Part shown: piece after piece, positions 17,299 through 26,334 of the stretch
How the letters are laid out: every line of letters begins with the position of its first letter
How positions within the stretch are numbered: the stretch's first letter is position 1
Assembly (NCBI GenBank): GCA_934330725.1
Contig: CAKRGM010000010.1
Location: 1-64,000, forward strand
Direction of reading: 5' to 3'
DNA length: 64,000 bases
DNA from: an uncultured Lachnospiraceae bacterium
GTDB lineage: Bacteria; Bacillota; Clostridia; Lachnospirales; Lachnospiraceae
Program-made: the position numbers and the translations under genes
Notes under the pieces: generated by a model
What the model saw: the letters and a program-made list of their open reading frames with translations, nothing else
Database searches by the model: none
Told to the model about the DNA's origin: nothing

Positions 17299-18495
17299 TT
17301 AAATAATGCTTAGAACTTTTTTGGCAACCTGTCTGAATGTATATTCTTTTATCTTTTTTCCCGCTGCCTGTGCAATTGCTGATGTACGTTCTTTATCCTT
17401 ATATATATCATTGATTATATACGGAATTTTGTCATTTTCTATCGTACTAAATTCAATATAGTCTTTATTTTTTTCGAAATTATCTCTCATAAACGGATTA
17501 GCGTCAGTTATGCTTACCGCCCCGTTAATCATTGCATTCATTACTCTGTCATGTATTCCTGCTTTAAATAATGGCATAACATTAAGAATATACTGTGACT
17601 GTCTCATAATTCTGATACTGTCACCATATGAAAGCTGTTTTCCTATTGTAACATTTTCAAATTCTCCCATACCACTGTTTTCAAAATTCTCACCAAACAA
17701 TAATACCGGTACCTTAGAACTTACGACCGCCTCAATAATTTTCTTCCGAATACAGGCTCTTGCGTAAATATCAGAAAGGAAATACATTTGCATTAAAACT
17801 GACGAATCCTCTGTATCAGGCAGTATATTTCCTTTTACACACTTTACTGCCTCTTCATAATTTTTTTCCGGGTTGTTAATAAGTATATCAGCAATTTCAA
17901 ATACATCTTTTTTATAGTCATATGGCATGTTATTTATGATTTCATAATAATCATCCGGATTAAGATAACTGGCAGGAAATACAACTGCATACTTTCTGTT
18001 ATTTTCCCTGCCCCGGCAATCTTCCTGATATTCATCCATTTTGCAGTCTATGCCGTTAATATAATCTATCTGTTTATAGCTGATTGCCCCCAATGGAATC
18101 ATAAATGTCCTTTTTATGTCAGGATAGTACCTTTTTATATAAGAGCAGTGATCCTCATCAACACATATCACATTATAATTATTAACATTCCTTCTTAGAT
18201 GTGCATGGTGATATATTGGATGATCCAGTATATAGTTAAAAAAAGGTGCATCAATTTCGTTAAGAAAGCAGCTGCCATCTTCATTTACATAATCAGGCAG
18301 CTTTGAATTAAAATCTATAACAGCGTCAAATTTTTTTCCTGAAAGCTTCTCAAGATCGTCAATGCTGTGTTTCGATGCGTCAAAAAATTCCACCTTTGCT
18401 CCCAGCGTGCCAAGATGCTTTCCCAGCACATCTGCGAATACTTCAGTGGAATCATATGCTATTTTATTAAGTTTAAATATTAATATTTTCTTCAA
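17299..18495 (-). CDS. Glycosyltransferase-like protein (CgeB / Glyco_trans_1_2 type)
   Basis: 398 residues. The C-terminal half has the GT-B-like segment LLFGENFENSG, SYGDSIRIMRQSQYILNVMP, then HDRVMNAMINGAVSITDANP, typical of the CgeB-like glycosyltransferase family PF13524. The N-terminal half (KILIFKLNKIAYD) is Rossmann-like. The substrate is unknown. Its start overlaps the stop of the upstream acetyltransferase by four bases, so the two are translated together. The degenerate sigma gene follows 50 bases downstream. Confidence 0.75.
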   Translation of the reverse strand: MKKILIFKLNKIAYDSTEVFADVLGKHLGTLGAKVEFFDASKHSIDDLEKLSGKKFDAVIDFNSKLPDYVNEDGSCFLNEIDAPFFNYILDHPIYHHAHLRRNVNNYNVICVDEDHCSYIKRYYPDIKRTFMIPLGAISYKQIDYINGIDCKMDEYQEDCRGRENNRKYAVVFPASYLNPDDYYEIINNMPYDYKKDVFEIADILINNPEKNYEEAVKCVKGNILPDTEDSSVLMQMYFLSDIYARACIRKKIIEAVVSSKVPVLLFGENFENSGMGEFENVTIGKQLSYGDSIRIMRQSQYILNVMPLFKAGIHDRVMNAMINGAVSITDANPFMRDNFEKNKDYIEFSTIENDKIPYIINDIYKDKERTSAIAQAAGKKIKEYTFRQVAKKVLSII

Positions 18496-18920
18496 TTTTC
18501 TTCTGCCTCAATATATTGGATCATTCCAGGTCCGAGCCTGTCATTAGGTCTTTCAATGAACCCATGTTTTTTATAAAATGACTCTCTTCCTTTCGCGCAC
18601 ATAAGATCCAGCATAATACGTGCCCCCGGCAGTGCCAGGGACTTCACATATTCAATAAGTTTTTCTATAACCATACTGCCTATATGCATTCCCTGACACT
18701 CAGGTATGACTATCAAATCCTGGATATAACATATGACTGCACCATCGCCGACCACACGCCCCATTGCAACCGGTTTTTCATCCTTATACACTGTTATTAT
18801 CTTAAGGCTGTTATCAAGAGCCATTTGTGCCTGTTCTTCTTTAAGTCCAATCCATTTTACCTGACTGCGCAGATAAAGATATACGTTCACATCTTTATTA
18901 TCTTCCTGAAAGGTTAACAT
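18492..18920 (-). CDS. GNAT family N-acetyltransferase
   Basis: 142 residues from ATG 18920 (MLTFQEDNK), with GGAATGGAG as ribosome binding site; the upstream in-frame ATG is inside that site. The acetyl-CoA loop motif appears as DLIVIPECQGMHIGSMVIEKLI (about 68-90), followed by FYKKHGF. The substrate is unknown. The four-base overlap with the glycosyltransferase gene suggests a joint operon. Confidence 0.85.
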   Translation of the reverse strand: MLTFQEDNKDVNVYLYLRSQVKWIGLKEEQAQMALDNSLKIITVYKDEKPVAMGRVVGDGAVICYIQDLIVIPECQGMHIGSMVIEKLIEYVKSLALPGARIMLDLMCAKGRESFYKKHGFIERPNDRLGPGMIQYIEAEEN

Positions 18921-18938
18921 TTTTATCTCCATTCCTTA

Positions 18939-19712
18939 TTATTGAATATCAATACTTCCCAATGACGCAGAATTCGCATAAAATGTTACATTCATACCTG
19001 ATAGGTCTCCTACTGCACTGTCACTTACTTGATATATTGCAGCTGCAACATATGTACCACCAGCTTTAACTGTAATATCCTTAAGATTAGATATATCATT
19101 CTTTAATATCGTCTTCGACTGATTAACCGTACCAGCTTTCAAACTGAGCTTGGACGTAAGTCCACTATCTGCTGAATTTAAGGTTATATCTGCACCTGTT
19201 GGATTACTAATAGTAAACTCAACCGCCAGTACTTTACAGCCTGCATCAGCCGGAACACATACCGCATACTGGTCTGTCGGATACCTTGTATCGACAACAT
19301 ATGCCTTATATGAAACAGCAGCCCCTGAACCCCCAAGCAGATCTGTACCAATTTTTCCCAAAGGATCCGAGGATTCTGTTTGTGATGTTTTTCCATTCTG
19401 TCCCTCTGCCTGGTTATTTCCTGACATACCATTATCCGTCTGATTCTGCGTACTCTGTGTATTTTGTCCATTCTGTATATTCTGTGTGCCCTGCGATGGC
19501 ATTGAACCTGCTGTATTCGCTGTTACACCACTTATCTGGTCTTTAGCTTTTTTATAATTCCACTGTTCTTTATATGAATGCTTAAGAAGTGTTCCAGCTA
19601 CATATTCTGCAATCTGATCCTCCTGTTTTGCTGAAAGATCAATATCACTGCCACATCCTGAAGCTGTCAGCATAAATAAAACTCCCATACCTAATGCCGC
19701 AATTTTTTTCAT
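18939..19712 (-). CDS. Lipoprotein with Gln/Asn-rich linker, paired with a two-component system
   Basis: 257 residues from ATG 19712 (MKKIAALGMG). It has a lipoprotein signal with lipobox TASGC. An N-terminal helical part (SAKQEDQIAEYVAGTLLKHS) follows, then a low-complexity linker rich in Q, N, G, S and T (about 75-120). The C-terminal beta domain (about 135-257) resembles DUF4352-like extracellular modules (VLAVEFTISNPTGADITLNS). It is directly downstream of the histidine kinase gene on the same strand, so it may be a target or accessory of that system. The function is unknown. Confidence 0.75.
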   Translation of the reverse strand: MKKIAALGMGVLFMLTASGCGSDIDLSAKQEDQIAEYVAGTLLKHSYKEQWNYKKAKDQISGVTANTAGSMPSQGTQNIQNGQNTQSTQNQTDNGMSGNNQAEGQNGKTSQTESSDPLGKIGTDLLGGSGAAVSYKAYVVDTRYPTDQYAVCVPADAGCKVLAVEFTISNPTGADITLNSADSGLTSKLSLKAGTVNQSKTILKNDISNLKDITVKAGGTYVAAAIYQVSDSAVGDLSGMNVTFYANSASLGSIDIQ

Positions 19713-19741
19713 CTTCTTCCCCTCCATTATGAATGATTTTA

Positions 19742-21304
19742 TCACGCTTTGCCGTCGAGGTCAAACCAGAATTCAACACCATTTTCATGATTGATAACTC
19801 CACATTCTTTACCATATGAATCCATAATAGCTTTTACAATAGAAAGTCCTATTCCATTTCCACCATATTCCCTTGTTCTTGCCTTATCAACCTTGTAGAA
19901 TTTAATCCATATATTATCAATATCCTCCTGCGGAATATTCTTTCCTGTATTAAAAACAGAAACTCTTATATTATCATCTATACGCTTTATTGAAATATCA
20001 ATAATCTTATCAAATTCACAATGATTAATAGCATTAGAAAGATAATTTGTTATAACCTCTTCAATTTTATATTCATCAGACCACACATATATATTTTCAT
20101 TTTTCTGCTCAAATCTGACAGTAATATTATTTTGCTCAAATCTGAGTTTATTCGCATCAAGAATTGATGAAATAAGATCAACGACATCAAATCTTTCCAT
20201 AACCAGTTCTTCATTTCCAAATTCTATCTGATTTAATGAAAGAAGCTTTTTAACCATGTCATTCATTTTTGCTGCTTCATCTATTATTACATCACAGTAA
20301 AATTCTGTGCTTTCCGGATCATCTGTTATTCCTTCCTTAAGCCCTTCCGCATAGCCCTGTATAAGTGAAATAGGTGTCTTTAATTCATGCGATACATTTG
20401 AAAGAAAATCTGTCCTCATCTCATCTATCTTAACTTTCCTGTCAATATCCCGTTTCAATTCAAGATTTGCCGACTTTAATTGTGAAATATTCTTTTCAAG
20501 CTTCTCGGACATATTGTTTATACTCTGCCCCAGCATTCCTATTTCGCCCTTATCTTTTCCTTCATACCGGACATTAAAGTCAAGCTCTGCCATTCTTTCT
20601 GCAATATCTGAAAGCTTAAGTATTGGCCTTGATATATATCTTGAAAATATATATGCTGCAACAATACCAATCAGCAACACAACGATTCCTATATATGTTA
20701 TAAACTTATTAAGAATCTTAACATTATCCTTTATTCCCTGTATTGCCATTCTAAGCATTATAGAATTACCATTGTCAAGAGTTCCCCAAAGTTCATAATA
20801 ATCATCCTGAAGTCTTGAATCATATATCTGCTGCAAGGTATATGTATTCGTGCTTTCTATTATGTGCCTGTCCTCATTAATTCCACGGCCTTCCATATCG
20901 ATACTGTCATCAGAATCAGAGCCATTTTTATCAGAATCAGACTTTGACTTAAAAATATCACTGTTAAATATGCTTGTCTGCAGCCTGTTTATAATATTAT
21001 AATCACCTCTGACATTTGTATAAACAAGTGTCCAGTCACTGTTTACAATTACCGCAGATATGGCAGCACTGTTTGTCGTCTGCTCAAGTATCGCGCTCAT
21101 CTGCGTTTTTGTTATACGTCCTGCAACATAATCATTCATAGTATTATTAATACTCTGATACACCGAAAGCATGCTGTCCCTTTTATCAGACAGGTAGAAT
21201 TTTTCTGAAAATGTATTATTCATAACCAGAAAAAGCACTACAAGTGCCGAAATAATTCCGGTTAACAGCAATGCCATCTTTGTTCTTATTGAATGTCTAA
21301 ACAT
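19742..21304 (-). CDS. Sensor histidine kinase (HAMP, HisKA, HATPase)
   Basis: 520 residues. The membrane segments are at about 10-28 and 200-222. Between them is an extracellular sensor of about 170 residues containing an acidic Ser/Asp-rich stretch (SKSDSDKNGSDSDDS). A HAMP domain, the H-box NVSHELKTPISLI (about 315) and the C-terminal ATPase with NYLSNAINHC, NTGKNIP and GGNGIGLSI follow. The partner is the response regulator 37 bases upstream. The signal is unknown. Confidence 0.92.
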   Translation of the reverse strand: MFRHSIRTKMALLLTGIISALVVLFLVMNNTFSEKFYLSDKRDSMLSVYQSINNTMNDYVAGRITKTQMSAILEQTTNSAAISAVIVNSDWTLVYTNVRGDYNIINRLQTSIFNSDIFKSKSDSDKNGSDSDDSIDMEGRGINEDRHIIESTNTYTLQQIYDSRLQDDYYELWGTLDNGNSIMLRMAIQGIKDNVKILNKFITYIGIVVLLIGIVAAYIFSRYISRPILKLSDIAERMAELDFNVRYEGKDKGEIGMLGQSINNMSEKLEKNISQLKSANLELKRDIDRKVKIDEMRTDFLSNVSHELKTPISLIQGYAEGLKEGITDDPESTEFYCDVIIDEAAKMNDMVKKLLSLNQIEFGNEELVMERFDVVDLISSILDANKLRFEQNNITVRFEQKNENIYVWSDEYKIEEVITNYLSNAINHCEFDKIIDISIKRIDDNIRVSVFNTGKNIPQEDIDNIWIKFYKVDKARTREYGGNGIGLSIVKAIMDSYGKECGVINHENGVEFWFDLDGKA

Positions 21305-21341
21305 AATACCCGCCTTTTCTTAAAAAATAAAATCATATGTA

Positions 21342-22025
21342 TTATTTTTCATTAGGTTCAAACTTGTACCCCATTCCCCATATAGTCTTAATCATGTCAC
21401 CTTTATCTCCCATCTTTTTTCTCAGTTTCTTAACATGGGTATCAATTGTCCGGGCATCACCAAAATAATCGTAGTTCCATACATTATTCAGGATTTTTTC
21501 TCTGGAAAGCGCAATTCCTTTATTCTCAATAAAATAGTTAAGAAGTTCAAACTCCTTAAAGCTTAATTCAACCTCTTTTCCATCAATTTTTACAATGTGT
21601 GCTGCTTTATCAATAAATATCCCTGATATACTCACAGTATCATTCTTGTCCACCATATATGTTCTTCTCATAAGCGCATCAACTCTTGCTGTAAGTATCT
21701 TAGGACTGAATGGTTTGGAGATATATTCATCTGCTCCACATTCAAATCCATGAAGTTCATCATTTTCTTCGCCTTTGGCTGTAAGCATTATTATTGGCAC
21801 CTTTGAATTCTCACGTATCTGCTTACAAACCTCCCAGCCACTCATTTTAGGCATCATTACATCAAGTATTATCAGTGAAATATCTTTATCATCATAAAAT
21901 TTGTCAATTGCCTCTTCACCATCTGCCGCTTCTATCACTTCATAGCCGCTTCTTGAAAGAAAATCATGCACAAGCTTCCTCATTCTGCTTTCATCATCTA
22001 CCATAAGGACTTTTATTTTATCCAT
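21342..22025 (-). CDS. OmpR/PhoB-type response regulator
   Basis: 227 residues from ATG 22025 (MDKIKVLMVDDE), which follows AAGGAGG. The receiver domain has the phospho-Asp in IILDVMMPKMSG and the conserved Lys in YISKPFSP. The C-terminal winged helix ends DARTIDTHVKKLRKKMG. It forms an operon with the kinase and lipoprotein genes downstream. A TATAAT lies in the AT-rich leader at about 22120, but no clear -35 was seen. Confidence 0.93.
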   Translation of the reverse strand: MDKIKVLMVDDESRMRKLVHDFLSRSGYEVIEAADGEEAIDKFYDDKDISLIILDVMMPKMSGWEVCKQIRENSKVPIIMLTAKGEENDELHGFECGADEYISKPFSPKILTARVDALMRRTYMVDKNDTVSISGIFIDKAAHIVKIDGKEVELSFKEFELLNYFIENKGIALSREKILNNVWNYDYFGDARTIDTHVKKLRKKMGDKGDMIKTIWGMGYKFEPNEK

Positions 22026-22188
22026 AAAATCATCAGCCTCCTTATCTGCCAAAAAATGTATTTTCATAATAATACATTACATTTATGTTAAATCTGTGTA
22101 TTTTATAGATTATTTATAATTTACATTATATGCCATCCTGATTATATTTTATCAGCCCTGTTTGCATTTATACCTGTCTGCATATAAC

Positions 22189-22794
22189 TTATCTGTCTTT
22201 AAGTTCATCTTCCCTTGCTTTAAGTGAGGCTTCCTGACTTTGCAGTTCCTGCTGCCATGATGAATACTTGTTTGTAATATTATTTTCATAATTTAAAATC
22301 GTAGGCTGTGAACTAAATAATGTTATAAATACCATTATTGCTATCGCCGCTATTAAAATAAAATTGAAAATAAGTGATTTTACATATTTGTCCTTATACT
22401 GCTGTTTTTCCCGCTCAAGACTGTTTATTCTGCTTATATTCTCAGCAACCTCTCTTTTTCCCTCCAGCAGCTGCTTCACCTCAACATTTATTGGAATTGG
22501 CTGTATTTTGTCATTAGGAATCTCTTCTGAAATATATAAAATCTGCTGAAGATTTTTCAGATAATTAAGTCCTATAAGTGTCCTGAAAAATTCTTTTTCA
22601 ATTATGGCATTATATAATTTATATACCTGCTTTGGCTTCTTCGTATCCACCTTTGCTGCCATATATTTTATTGACTTCAGTTCTTCTTTTGCAGCTTTTG
22701 CGGCTTCCTTTGTTGAAAATTTATATCCGCCCACTTCATATTCTGCATTATCCTTAAATTTCTTCTTTTCTTCTGATGTATCCGTTCCAGTCAT
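22189..22794 (-). CDS. Membrane protein of unknown function
   Basis: 201 residues from ATG 22794 (MTGTDTSEEKKK), which follows AAATGGGGAGTAAT. The cytosolic N-terminal part is Lys/Glu-rich and contains EYEVGGYKFSTKEAAKAAKEEL. One membrane segment (about 140-160, LIFNFILIAAIAIMVFITLF) is followed by an outer coiled-coil tail rich in Gln and Glu. I do not recognise a named family. The leader resembles the structured elements before rnr and the M18 peptidase. Confidence 0.6.
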   Translation of the reverse strand: MTGTDTSEEKKKFKDNAEYEVGGYKFSTKEAAKAAKEELKSIKYMAAKVDTKKPKQVYKLYNAIIEKEFFRTLIGLNYLKNLQQILYISEEIPNDKIQPIPINVEVKQLLEGKREVAENISRINSLEREKQQYKDKYVKSLIFNFILIAAIAIMVFITLFSSQPTILNYENNITNKYSSWQQELQSQEASLKAREDELKDR

Positions 22795-22866
22795 ATTACT
22801 CCCCATTTCTACACATGTTTTCTCGGTACATATTAAAATCGTGCCAGGTGCGTAAGGCACAAATTT
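22795..22866 (-). repeat. Possible structured leader element E
   Basis: The minus strand reads AATTTGTGCCTTACGCACC, then a second weak stem, then GAAATGGGGAGTAAT before ATG. The order TTTGTGC hairpin, second stem, GAATGGGGA-like site matches copies C and D2, but the sequence identity is low. Confidence 0.35.
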
Positions 22867-22909
22867 CCGGTAGTAAACATCATTGTATTGTATCAGTCAT
22901 AAAAATATT

Positions 22910-23317
22910 TCAATTCAGTAATTTCATGCATTCACTATCTGATATTTCCCGTCCGGCAGAAATTTTTTCTATTTTTTCAAGTACATCGCAGCTTATCCCC
23001 ATCTCCTGTGCTATGGCTGTCAGCTCATCTTTTTCGTCCTGTGTATAATTATTATCTGACCATGCCTGATTAATAGCCTGAACAATGAAATATATTTTTT
23101 CTTTTGTAGTCTCAAAAATTACAGGATCCTTTTTATCAGACTTACGATACTCATCGAGTTCTTCAACAGCCTTTTCATCAAGCTTAAATGCTTCCGCCAT
23201 ATCCATATAAAAAACATATTCCTCGTCTTCAACTACACCATCGGCCTTTGCGACTCTGATAAGTCCTTTTATAAAATTGATTTTAGCGCCGTCATTTAAT
23301 AATATACCATCTATCAT
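22910..23317 (-). CDS. TerB-like helical protein
   Basis: 135 residues, all-helical. It contains INFIKGLIRVAKADGVVEDEEYVFYMDMAEAF and a second half, YIVQAINQAWSDNNYTQDEKDELTAIAQEMGI, that repeats the same pattern of acidic loops (DGVVEDEE, DNNYTQDE). This is the arrangement of the TerB/DjlA family, whose acidic loops bind metal in some members. The role here is unknown. GGAGGGGC lies before the ATG. Confidence 0.65.
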   Translation of the reverse strand: MIDGILLNDGAKINFIKGLIRVAKADGVVEDEEYVFYMDMAEAFKLDEKAVEELDEYRKSDKKDPVIFETTKEKIYFIVQAINQAWSDNNYTQDEKDELTAIAQEMGISCDVLEKIEKISAGREISDSECMKLLN

Positions 23318-23381
23318 TTTTGCCCCTCCAATTTAATTCAAGATTATAATATTATTATAATATATATTTCATATAAAAACA

Positions 23382-23969
23382 TCAATTTATTTTATTTTCT
23401 ATATCTGCAAACTTTATGACAGGTGGCTGCTCCTTTACATGCCTGCCAATGTTTTTTTCCATCCACACCATATTATACCACCGGTTAAATTTATACCCGC
23501 ATTTATAAAATTCTCCTACAAATCTGTATCCCAGATGCTCATGAAACTGCACACTGTTCTTTGTAAGGTACTCATCTTCTTTATCAGGATAGCCTATGCA
23601 TGCATATAAATTGGTAATTCCCTGCGCTGCCAGTGCTTTTTCCAATTCACTATACAATATTTTACCTATACCCATTTTACGCATTGTCTGATCTACATAA
23701 ATCGTCGTTTCTACAGCCCAGTCGTATGCAGCTCTTTCGTTAAATGCACCGGCATATGCATATCCAACTATTTTATCTTCATGCTCTGCTACAATATATG
23801 GATATTTTTCTAATGTGTGCATGATTCTGCCTGTAAATTCTTCAAGTGTGGGAACATCATATTCAAATGTTATTGCAGTATTTCTGACATATGGTGCGTA
23901 TATCGACAGTATATCTTTTGCATCCTGCGGAGTTGCTGTTCTTAAATGTATTTTATTATTATCTGTCAT
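23382..23969 (-). CDS. GNAT N-acetyltransferase, phosphinothricin acetyltransferase-like
   Basis: 195 residues from ATG 23969 (MTDNNKIHLRTATPQDAKDI). The GNAT motifs are VETTIYVDQTMRKMGIGKILYSELEKAL (acetyl-CoA loop, about 90-115) and NSVQFHEHLGYRFVGEF. The family includes PAT/Bar-type and methionine-sulfone acetyltransferases; the true substrate is unknown. The frame stays open another 52 codons upstream, but that part is the structured repeat B, which ends in GGAATGGAGGATTAAT directly before this ATG. Confidence 0.88.
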   Translation of the reverse strand: MTDNNKIHLRTATPQDAKDILSIYAPYVRNTAITFEYDVPTLEEFTGRIMHTLEKYPYIVAEHEDKIVGYAYAGAFNERAAYDWAVETTIYVDQTMRKMGIGKILYSELEKALAAQGITNLYACIGYPDKEDEYLTKNSVQFHEHLGYRFVGEFYKCGYKFNRWYNMVWMEKNIGRHVKEQPPVIKFADIENKIN

Positions 23970-24126
23970 ATTAATCCTCCATTCCGCAGACGCTTTGCAT
24001 CGAAGGAATTGCGAGCTGAATTTCAGATTCAGTTCTGCGGTCATGGCTGCCTTGTGACGCCTGCGGTACAAAGCAGCTGTGTGAAAAATCATCGCATCAG
24101 CGTGTTTTTTCACACCAGCCTTCATT
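23970..24126 (-). repeat. Structured leader repeat, copy B, carrying the GNAT ribosome binding site
   Basis: About 157 bases, clearly homologous to copy A before ilvB, same orientation relative to the gene. Hairpin I is GTGTGAAAAA/TTTTTCACAC. The long-range stem CCGCAGGCGT/GCGTCTGCGG is kept by G-U pairs where it differs from copy A. The inner hairpin GCTGAATTTC / GAATCTGAAATTCAGC-type sequence is shared. From 24127 to 24390 there is no gene; it is AT-rich, with a GC-richer patch at 24345-24395 next to the GH127 gene. Confidence 0.8.
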
Positions 24127-24390
24127 TTGCAATTATTTTATTTACATTATATCATTATTTATATAACTGGCAATTGTAAAGTCTAATTTCTGCATAAATA
24201 CTGTCAACAAACATTTTTATAAAATATATTTGCTATATAGTTCTTGTTTAACTTAAAAAAAATAAATATCCCTATGCAGTTCTCCTCTTTGATTGTGCCT
24301 GATTTATGAGCAATTACAAGTATTGTTTTATTTTTCATCAATCATTTACAGGGCCGGGCATCAGTCCGAAACGCTGCATGACCACACACT

Positions 24391-26178
24391 TTATTTTCCA
24401 ACATAAACCGTGTACACCTCATCTGTAATCTCATACACCGGAAGGAACATGGTCTCCGTACCATTCGAACAGGACCGGTAGCTGCTTTGCTGCCATGGAT
24501 ATGCTTCATAGGTATGCTCAACAAAAGGAGTAAGAGCTTCTTCCAGACTTCTTCCGCCCAAACTGTAAGCCTTACCTTCCTCCCCAATTGCAGCCAAAAC
24601 TATCGGCCCATCAAGAATAGCAGTAATGTTCTCATTATCAAACAGCCCCTCTCCTGAAAGATGTGAAAAAAATACTACCGAAATTTCTTCCTCATCGAAC
24701 TTTTTCGTTAAAGAATAGTATTCATCCTCCGTATTGATAACCTCACCATTGATAACAATACATCCATTTGCCCAGGCTGGAATTCTAAAGCATAACTCAA
24801 TTACATCCGAAGAACTAACTGTAAACTTAAATGACCATCTGGATTTTGTTTTTTTGATAATCTCTTCTCCAAACAAAGCTCCGGAACAATAAGTCATATC
24901 TACTTCCTGACGGATAAACACCTTTTCCCGGTTTAAAGAAAACGAAGCCTCTGAATTGATATACTGCTCAACGGAAACCTTTCTCTTTTCCTCGTCCTTA
25001 TAATAAATGAGTGAAGCATATAATGTCTGCGCCTGCACCATAGTTCCTGTACAGCACCAGAAACTTCTGGTCTTATTTCCCCATTGCTTGCGGCTGCCGT
25101 ATCTTAACGGCAGAAAATAAGCCGGCATTCCGGTAAATTTATTCTGTTGTGCCAAAAAAGCATTATATAAAATTCGTTCAATATAATCGCTATACTCTCT
25201 TTTCCCTGTAAAACGATAAAGGTATTCTGCCAGTCGAACCATGTTATACATCGTGCAAAATTCCTGTGTTCTGTCACTGATTGCTTCATAAAAATGATGT
25301 GGTGGGATCCAAAATTCACCCGCATTTTGTCCACCGGTAGCATAAGCTTCTCTATCCCATTTTGCCTGTTTCCAAAACTCAAGTGCAAGCTTTAACCATT
25401 TTTCATCACCTGTTGTCTCATACATGCATGCAGCTCCATGAGCTTCCGGAATTGATGCATTTGCATGATTATCGGTTAATGCATCTTCTCCTTCTGCAAG
25501 AAGTATAAAATCACTATAAACACTATACGCTTCTGCCAGTTTAAGATATTTTTCTTTACCGGTAATAGCATATAGTCTTGCCCATATTTCAAGCATTCCC
25601 CCGGCTTCACCTTTCACTACAATCTCAGGATTGTCCTTTAAGTGTTTTACCCAGTCGACATACCACTCAGATGCATGATCAAGTAATTCAATTGCAACTT
25701 CATAACCGGTACATTCATAAGCATCCAGCAATCCCATTAAGGTCTTGTGAAGTGTATATTGAGGAGACCATATATATTCGTTATTTTCAAGTCTCCTGAA
25801 ATATTTTTCAGGAATTGAACCTATCCATTGTCCACCGTTTGCCTTCTGACACACTTTCAGTTCGTCTATAATCGTATAAAGTTTCGCTTCTAATTCACGG
25901 TCTTTATTGATTACTGCAAGGCGTGCAGCAGCTGACATCCAATGTCCTAAAAAATGGCCACGCAGCTGACAGTTAGGGGATTCCCATCCCCAATGAATAT
26001 AAGTATCAGCAGGATCAGAAATCTGTTGCAGCCCCGGAAGCATAATCCCAGCTTCAAGATAAAAATTCTGAAGTAACGCTCTGTTATCAAGCTCCATCAA
26101 GTAATCCCTGTTTATAGTTTCCCTCTCCTTAAAAAGCCCATCTGTAAGTCTTACCTCTGATAACTTTAATGATTGCAT
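24391..26178 (-). CDS. GH127 family glycosidase (beta-L-arabinofuranosidase-like, DUF1680)
   Basis: 595 residues. The (alpha/alpha)6-barrel family signature is present: CQLRGHFLGHWMSAAARL, YTLHKTLMGLLDAYECTG, ANASIPEAHGAACMYE and the zinc/cysteine active site TQEFCTMYNM with SFWCCTGT. In characterised GH127 enzymes a Zn-bound Cys of the latter motif is the nucleophile and the Glu two residues before the first Cys takes part. There is no signal peptide, so it is probably cytosolic, acting on imported arabino-oligosaccharides. The AraC-type gene 156 bases away is divergent and likely regulates it. GGAAGGATAT precedes the ATG. Confidence 0.9.
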   Translation of the reverse strand: MQSLKLSEVRLTDGLFKERETINRDYLMELDNRALLQNFYLEAGIMLPGLQQISDPADTYIHWGWESPNCQLRGHFLGHWMSAAARLAVINKDRELEAKLYTIIDELKVCQKANGGQWIGSIPEKYFRRLENNEYIWSPQYTLHKTLMGLLDAYECTGYEVAIELLDHASEWYVDWVKHLKDNPEIVVKGEAGGMLEIWARLYAITGKEKYLKLAEAYSVYSDFILLAEGEDALTDNHANASIPEAHGAACMYETTGDEKWLKLALEFWKQAKWDREAYATGGQNAGEFWIPPHHFYEAISDRTQEFCTMYNMVRLAEYLYRFTGKREYSDYIERILYNAFLAQQNKFTGMPAYFLPLRYGSRKQWGNKTRSFWCCTGTMVQAQTLYASLIYYKDEEKRKVSVEQYINSEASFSLNREKVFIRQEVDMTYCSGALFGEEIIKKTKSRWSFKFTVSSSDVIELCFRIPAWANGCIVINGEVINTEDEYYSLTKKFDEEEISVVFFSHLSGEGLFDNENITAILDGPIVLAAIGEEGKAYSLGGRSLEEALTPFVEHTYEAYPWQQSSYRSCSNGTETMFLPVYEITDEVYTVYVGK

Positions 26179-26334
26179 ATATCCTTCCTCTCAAAATAAA
26201 TCTTTCTTCTCTGACTCATTTACATAGCAACTGTATATATGTACTATAATCGTTTTATTTTTAAAAAAACAGGTGTATAATATGTATATATATGGATTTT
26301 TTTCGCTTTTAGCAAGAAAGGATGACCTATTGTA
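26179..26334. promoter_or_regulatory. Divergent promoter region of the GH127 and AraC genes
   Basis: AT-rich region with a plus-strand -10 TATAAT at 26276-26281 and another at 26245-26250. No good -35 box is visible for either, as expected for an AraC-activated promoter. No operator repeats could be assigned with confidence. Confidence 0.4.

Noticed and set aside
24342..24587. 81-codon ORF overlapping the 3' end of the GH127 gene
   Set aside because: It is out of frame with the well-conserved C-terminus of the glycosidase, and its composition (many Arg, Cys, Met) is not protein-like.
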